Assembly: GCA_002914845.1 (NCBI GenBank)
Contig: JXTC01000179.1
Coordinates: 450,957 to 514,956, forward strand
DNA: 64,000 nucleotides
From: Trema orientale
Lineage: Eukaryota; Streptophyta; Magnoliopsida; Rosales; Cannabaceae
Direction: 5' to 3'
Shown here in pieces: positions 60,761-64,000 of the stretch (its first letter is position 1; every line of letters starts with the position of its first letter). The translations under genes were made by a program, and so were the position numbers. The notes beneath the pieces were generated by a model that was not told the origin of the DNA, did not search any database, and saw only the letters and a list, made by a program, of their open reading frames with translations.

Positions 60761-61800
60761 AAAACATATATACATATGAAAAAGGGGTTAGATTAGGCTT
60801 GATTATATTTAAAAGGGAACGATTATACATGATAAAAGATAAGCATGACTAGCTAAAAAAATAATAATAATATCGAAAACGAGCCAAAAATAAATAATAT
60901 TGGAAACGAGTATAATTACAGATATGAATACATTACAGCATAATTAAGAATTGTGCCTGAGTTAACACGGGGTGAGACACGAATGGATCGAGACTAATCG
61001 TGCTTAGGGAGGCCACAATCAAATTAACATCACTAGTTTACATGAGTGTTAAGTGAAAAATGGACTAACGTGAGAAGTACACGGTGTCATTCAAAATATA
61101 AGCGAGAGGTTGATATGAATTTGCCGGCCACTTGAAAATGAAAGAGAAATTTCACCTCCGGTTTGAACCCAAAATTGCATAATCACAGTCTTCTTTTACC
61201 ACTGGTAGATCATCAGTCTTCTTTTACCATTGCCACGATGCTACCAGTGGATAGTGGTAAAAAGATATTCACGGTCTGTTTTACCGCTTGGCTACGGTGG
61301 TAAGATGTCCGGTTCTTGTGTTGGCATTGGGTTGATGATGAACATTTGATGTTTTCCATTTTTCAATTTCTACTTTTCCATATTTTTTAAGGGACCGTGA
61401 TCCGAAAATCCAGATCTTTTGAGTTTCTTTCTTTAAATTTTCTGTGAAACAATAGCCGTTAGATCTGATCCGTGGGGTCCACCCTGAGCCAATCAAATAT
61501 CAGCTTTTACAGTAAAGAGAAGAGAGTACGACATGATTGTGACAAAACCTGCACCGTATGAATATCTTAATCCCTTATTATCCAAAAAAAAAAAAGAATA
61601 TCTTAATCCCCAAACGACCCAATAAGCCCCCGACCACCACTTGACACGAAACGTCGTCGTTTTCTCTCATCATCCCATCTCATCCAAACCACCAAACATT
61701 CAACAAAAGCATATACCGTTTTTCCCCTTGGATCCTAAAGCCTAACCCTGGTCAAAACCCAAACCCAACCACGGTTAACTCACCTCCCGAAAGATCACGC

Positions 61801-61806
61801 CACGTG
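61801..61806. promoter_or_regulatory. G-box upstream of the cyclophilin gene
   Basis: CACGTG in the context GCCACGTGTCAG, which also fits an abscisic-acid response element core. It lies 61 bp before the TATA box. Confidence 0.55.
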
Positions 61807-61861
61807 TCAGAATTCAACGGTGGAGGATCAAACTACCTTAGATATTCGCAGCGGAGACCGC

Positions 61862-61868
61862 TATATAA
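61862..61868 (+). promoter_or_regulatory. TATA box of the cyclophilin gene
   Basis: TATATAA in CGCTATATAATCTC, 96 bp upstream of the ATG, leaving a leader of about 65 bases. Confidence 0.7.
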
Positions 61869-61957
61869 TCTCTTCGTCCACGCCCCTTGCCCTAGCAACT
61901 CTTGATTTTGAGAACTTCACTGAGAGAGTAAAGAAAAGCTTTAAGTGATCTGCATCA

Positions 61958-62482
61958 ATGGCGGCCTCAAACCCTAGGGTCTTCTTCGACATGACGATCG
62001 GAGGCCAACCGGCCGGAAGGATCGTGATGGAGCTCTACGCCGACGTCGTCCCCCGCACCGCCGAGAACTTCCGTGCCCTCTGCACCGGCGAGAAAGGGAA
62101 GGGGAGGAGCGGGAAGCCCCTGCACTACAAGGGCTCCAACTTCCACCGCGTGATCCCGGACTTCATGTGCCAGGGGGGCGACTTCACCGCCGGAAACGGC
62201 ACCGGAGGTGAATCGATCTACGGCTCCAAGTTCGAGGACGAGAACTTCGTCAAGAAGCACACCGGCCCGGGCGTTCTCTCCATGGCGAACGCCGGCCCCA
62301 ACACCAACGGATCTCAGTTCTTCATCTGTACGGCCAAGACCGAGTGGCTCGATGGGAAGCACGTCGTGTTCGGGCGCGTCGTTGAGGGCCTGGAAGTGGT
62401 GAAGGCGATCGAGAAGGTTGGATCTGGAAGTGGCCGGACCTCCAAGACGGTGACCGTCGCTGACTCTGGCCAGCTCTCTTAG
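61958..62482 (+). CDS. CYP: Cytosolic cyclophilin, peptidyl-prolyl cis-trans isomerase (ROC1/CYP18-3, CYP19-2 type)
   Basis: Catalyses proline cis-trans isomerisation in protein folding and binds cyclosporin A. Intronless, 174 residues, the standard single-domain size, with no transit or signal peptide, so cytosolic. Active-site residues are all present: Arg64 and Phe69 in FHRVIPDF, Gln72 in MCQGGDF, Phe122 in GSQFFI, and Trp130 and His135 in WLDGKHV. The plant-type seven-residue insertion KGRSGKP is at 48-54. Codons end almost always in G or C, sharply unlike the other genes here. The promoter has a TATA box, a G-box and a 13-mer (AACGTCGTCGTTT at 61650) shared with two other intergenic regions. 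From memory the Arabidopsis relatives At2g21130 and At4g38740 are also intronless and lie in matching neighbourhoods. Confidence 0.96.
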   Translation: MAASNPRVFFDMTIGGQPAGRIVMELYADVVPRTAENFRALCTGEKGKGRSGKPLHYKGSNFHRVIPDFMCQGGDFTAGNGTGGESIYGSKFEDENFVKKHTGPGVLSMANAGPNTNGSQFFICTAKTEWLDGKHVVFGRVVEGLEVVKAIEKVGSGSGRTSKTVTVADSGQLS

Positions 62483-62734
62483 ATGATTATGTCGGCCATG
62501 GATGGCGGCGATCTCTGAGTCTGTTTGTGGGGTCGGTCTTTTCTGCTAATAGTTGTCTAGTTTTCAGTCTAGTAATGGTCTTTTTCTTGTTTTTAAGGGT
62601 TTTATGGGTTGTGACAGTGGCTATATCTTGGTGATGATAATGGGTTCTCTTTCTGAGACCCAGATGGTGGATACTCTGCTTTTTTTTTTTTTTTGGGTGG
62701 GTTTTTACTATCCCTGTTGTCTATCTTGGTCTGG

Positions 62735-62802
62735 TGGTTCTGAGACTTTTATTACTTGTTGAACCGAGTGGTTCTGAGACTTTTATTACTTGTTGAACCA
62801 AG
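62735..62802 (+). repeat. 34-bp tandem duplication in the cyclophilin 3' region
   Basis: Two adjacent 34-bp copies beginning TGGTTCTGAGAC at 62735 and 62769 differ at a single base. They lie 250-320 bp after the stop codon, probably in or just past the 3' UTR; an AATAAA-like site is at about 62812. Confidence 0.9.
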
Positions 62803-63716
62803 CTTATCTTAAATAAAAGAAATAGGTCCTTTCTGTTAAATATTTTGCTGATCTCTCTTTTCTTTGTTCTGTTTTGCTTCATCAAAAGGTTTATTTTTAG
62901 GGAAATGGGGCTGAATATTGACCTTTGAGACAATTTAAGTCTTTTGAGTGAGGCAGATATTTGTTGAGGACGACGACGACTATGGTCTACTTGCTTCTTG
63001 AGACCATGTGATGTGCTCCATAATCAATTTAATTTTGTTTGGGAAAAAAATGGGAAACCATTGTTCAGTATCTTCTTTCATTAATGTTTACGCAATAGAT
63101 TGATTAGGGATGTGGCGCGCCACCATCGCTTTGTGCTGGGCTCCATGTGACACAAGGACCCCTTATGTGGGTCAGGGTGGTGCATGTATAATGAAGTTGT
63201 TTGAGGCCATCCCGTAGTCCAAAAAAATCTTGGGGTGTGTGTGGTTTTGATTTTTTTCTACCAAAGTATGTATGAATGTCATTGTTTTGCATGTGATTTG
63301 CGTGTGGATATTTTTCTTAGTTTTACTAATCAAATGCACTAGATTATATCCAAAGCCTATTCAAGCAAGTGATATAATGAATGTCTTGCTCTGTATGGGA
63401 TTCGTCTCATGTGTGTATGTTTCTGGAAATGTTTGTCATAGTTTAAGACAGCTTTATTGTGATATTCACCTTTGTCATGATTTATTTGGAAATCCATTTA
63501 GGGCTAACTTGGAGTAATTATGCCGCAACAGGCAAGTGTTTAACGTTTTTGCTATGATATTGTCTTTTTTTTTTTGGGTATGGGATTAGATGCCACTTGA
63601 GTGTAACTGCATCGATGATTTGTATTATTTGAGCTTTCAAAATTTTATTTCACTGGTAGGCAATTTTATGACTACCGGACTTAGCATCTTTCACATGTTG
63701 CTAAAAGTATTCATAA
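62803..63716. other. Downstream spacer
   Basis: AT-rich non-coding DNA after the cyclophilin gene. No gene or terminal repeats were recognised before the SINE. Confidence 0.5.
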
Positions 63717-63732
63717 GGTCATAAATGTAGGA

Positions 63733-63936
63733 GACGAAGTGGGTTAGCTCAAGTGGTAAGAGCATCCACTACTTAGGATCTCGGTCCTAGGTTCGAGTCA
63801 TATCGGGGTAGGCGTGAAAGCTAATTATCCCTAATGGGGTAGGGTGGGGATTGGGTAGTATTAGGTATTTTCCTTTAATTTGTAATAAGTGGAGGTCATT
63901 AGTTAAGCCCCACTTTTTAATTAAAAAAAAAAAAAA
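63733..63936 (+). mobile_element. Intact tRNA-derived SINE (family B) with 16-bp target duplication
   Basis: A-box TAGCTCAAGTGG at 63745-63756, B-box GGTTCGAGTC at 63790-63799, a body of about 100 bp, and an A-rich tail of about 16 bases. Perfect 16-bp repeats GGTCATAAATGTAGGA flank it at 63717-63732 and 63937-63952. The intact duplication and tail indicate a fairly recent insertion. Its 3' body matches the older copy at 22029-22165. It is not a functional tRNA gene: no acceptor stem closes around the boxes. Confidence 0.92.
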
Positions 63937-64000
63937 GGTCATAAATGTAGGAAGATTCCGTAAACATTATAATATAGCAAGCATTTCAAAGAGTGGGACG

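Larger units (their letters stand above)
59590..61957. other. Spacer between NUP188 and cyclophilin
   Basis: The first few hundred bases carry the NUP188 3' UTR, including a (CT)n run at 59868-59897. A tandem repeat lies at 60583-60760. Around 61165-61310 short words are duplicated (CAGTCTTCTTTTACCA twice) and inverted (CACTGGTAG/CTACCAGTG). From about 61620 the DNA becomes GC-richer and is the cyclophilin promoter. No other gene was recognised. Confidence 0.5.

Noticed and set aside
61967-62362. 131-residue frame antisense to cyclophilin
   Set aside because: A product of the GC-rich third positions on the opposite strand, with low-complexity content and no family resemblance.
63741-63800. 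Possible tRNA gene
   Set aside because: The A- and B-boxes are tRNA-like, but no complementary acceptor stem is present and the unit has an A-rich tail and target duplication, so it is a SINE.

Overview
This is plant nuclear DNA, almost certainly from a eudicot. Genes have many short exons with GT-AG introns, spacers are very AT-rich, and small transposons (hAT, Tourist-like and foldback MITEs, tRNA-derived SINEs, a Ty1/copia fragment) fill the gaps. Every recognised protein has a clear Arabidopsis counterpart. Five runs of N are present: one of 226 bases and four single Ns. Two single Ns sit between near-identical copies of the same sequence, which suggests a draft assembly of a heterozygous genome.

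Layout: 845-1785, copia fragment with a sequence gap. 2011-2756, non-autonomous hAT element. 3595-3987 (+) and 5865-6281 (-), two convergent paralogous small membrane-protein genes with a hAT-like element carrying a nested foldback between them. 6957-10022 (-), plastid triosephosphate isomerase. 13403-15568 (-), bHLH transcription factor of the bHLH121/URI type. 16642-20509 (+), XAP5/XCT nuclear protein, head-to-head with the bHLH gene. 20510-29124, an 8.6-kb repeat-rich spacer. 29125-32027 (+), TRAP-alpha. 32028-36257, spacer with a textbook foldback MITE. 36258-37685 (+), Ole e 1-type proline-rich wall protein. 37686-43616, repeat-rich spacer. 43617-59589 (+), a 32-exon nucleoporin NUP188 gene with three intronic SINEs. 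61958-62482 (+), intronless cytosolic cyclophilin. 63733-63936, a well-preserved SINE.

The genes do not form a pathway. They are housekeeping genes kept together by shared ancestry: the set resembles, from memory, the Arabidopsis neighbourhoods At2g21130-At2g21180 and At4g38740-At4g38770, merged into one interval. I saw no convincing undescribed system. The observations most worth checking are an exact 13-mer repeated in three intergenic regions, a dense GTCGTT cluster, a long near-perfect hairpin nested in a hAT-like element, several transposons with intact target-site duplications, and a microsatellite abutting a splice donor in the XCT gene. Exon boundaries were placed by eye from reading frame, splice sites and family knowledge; all multi-exon models sum to whole codons.
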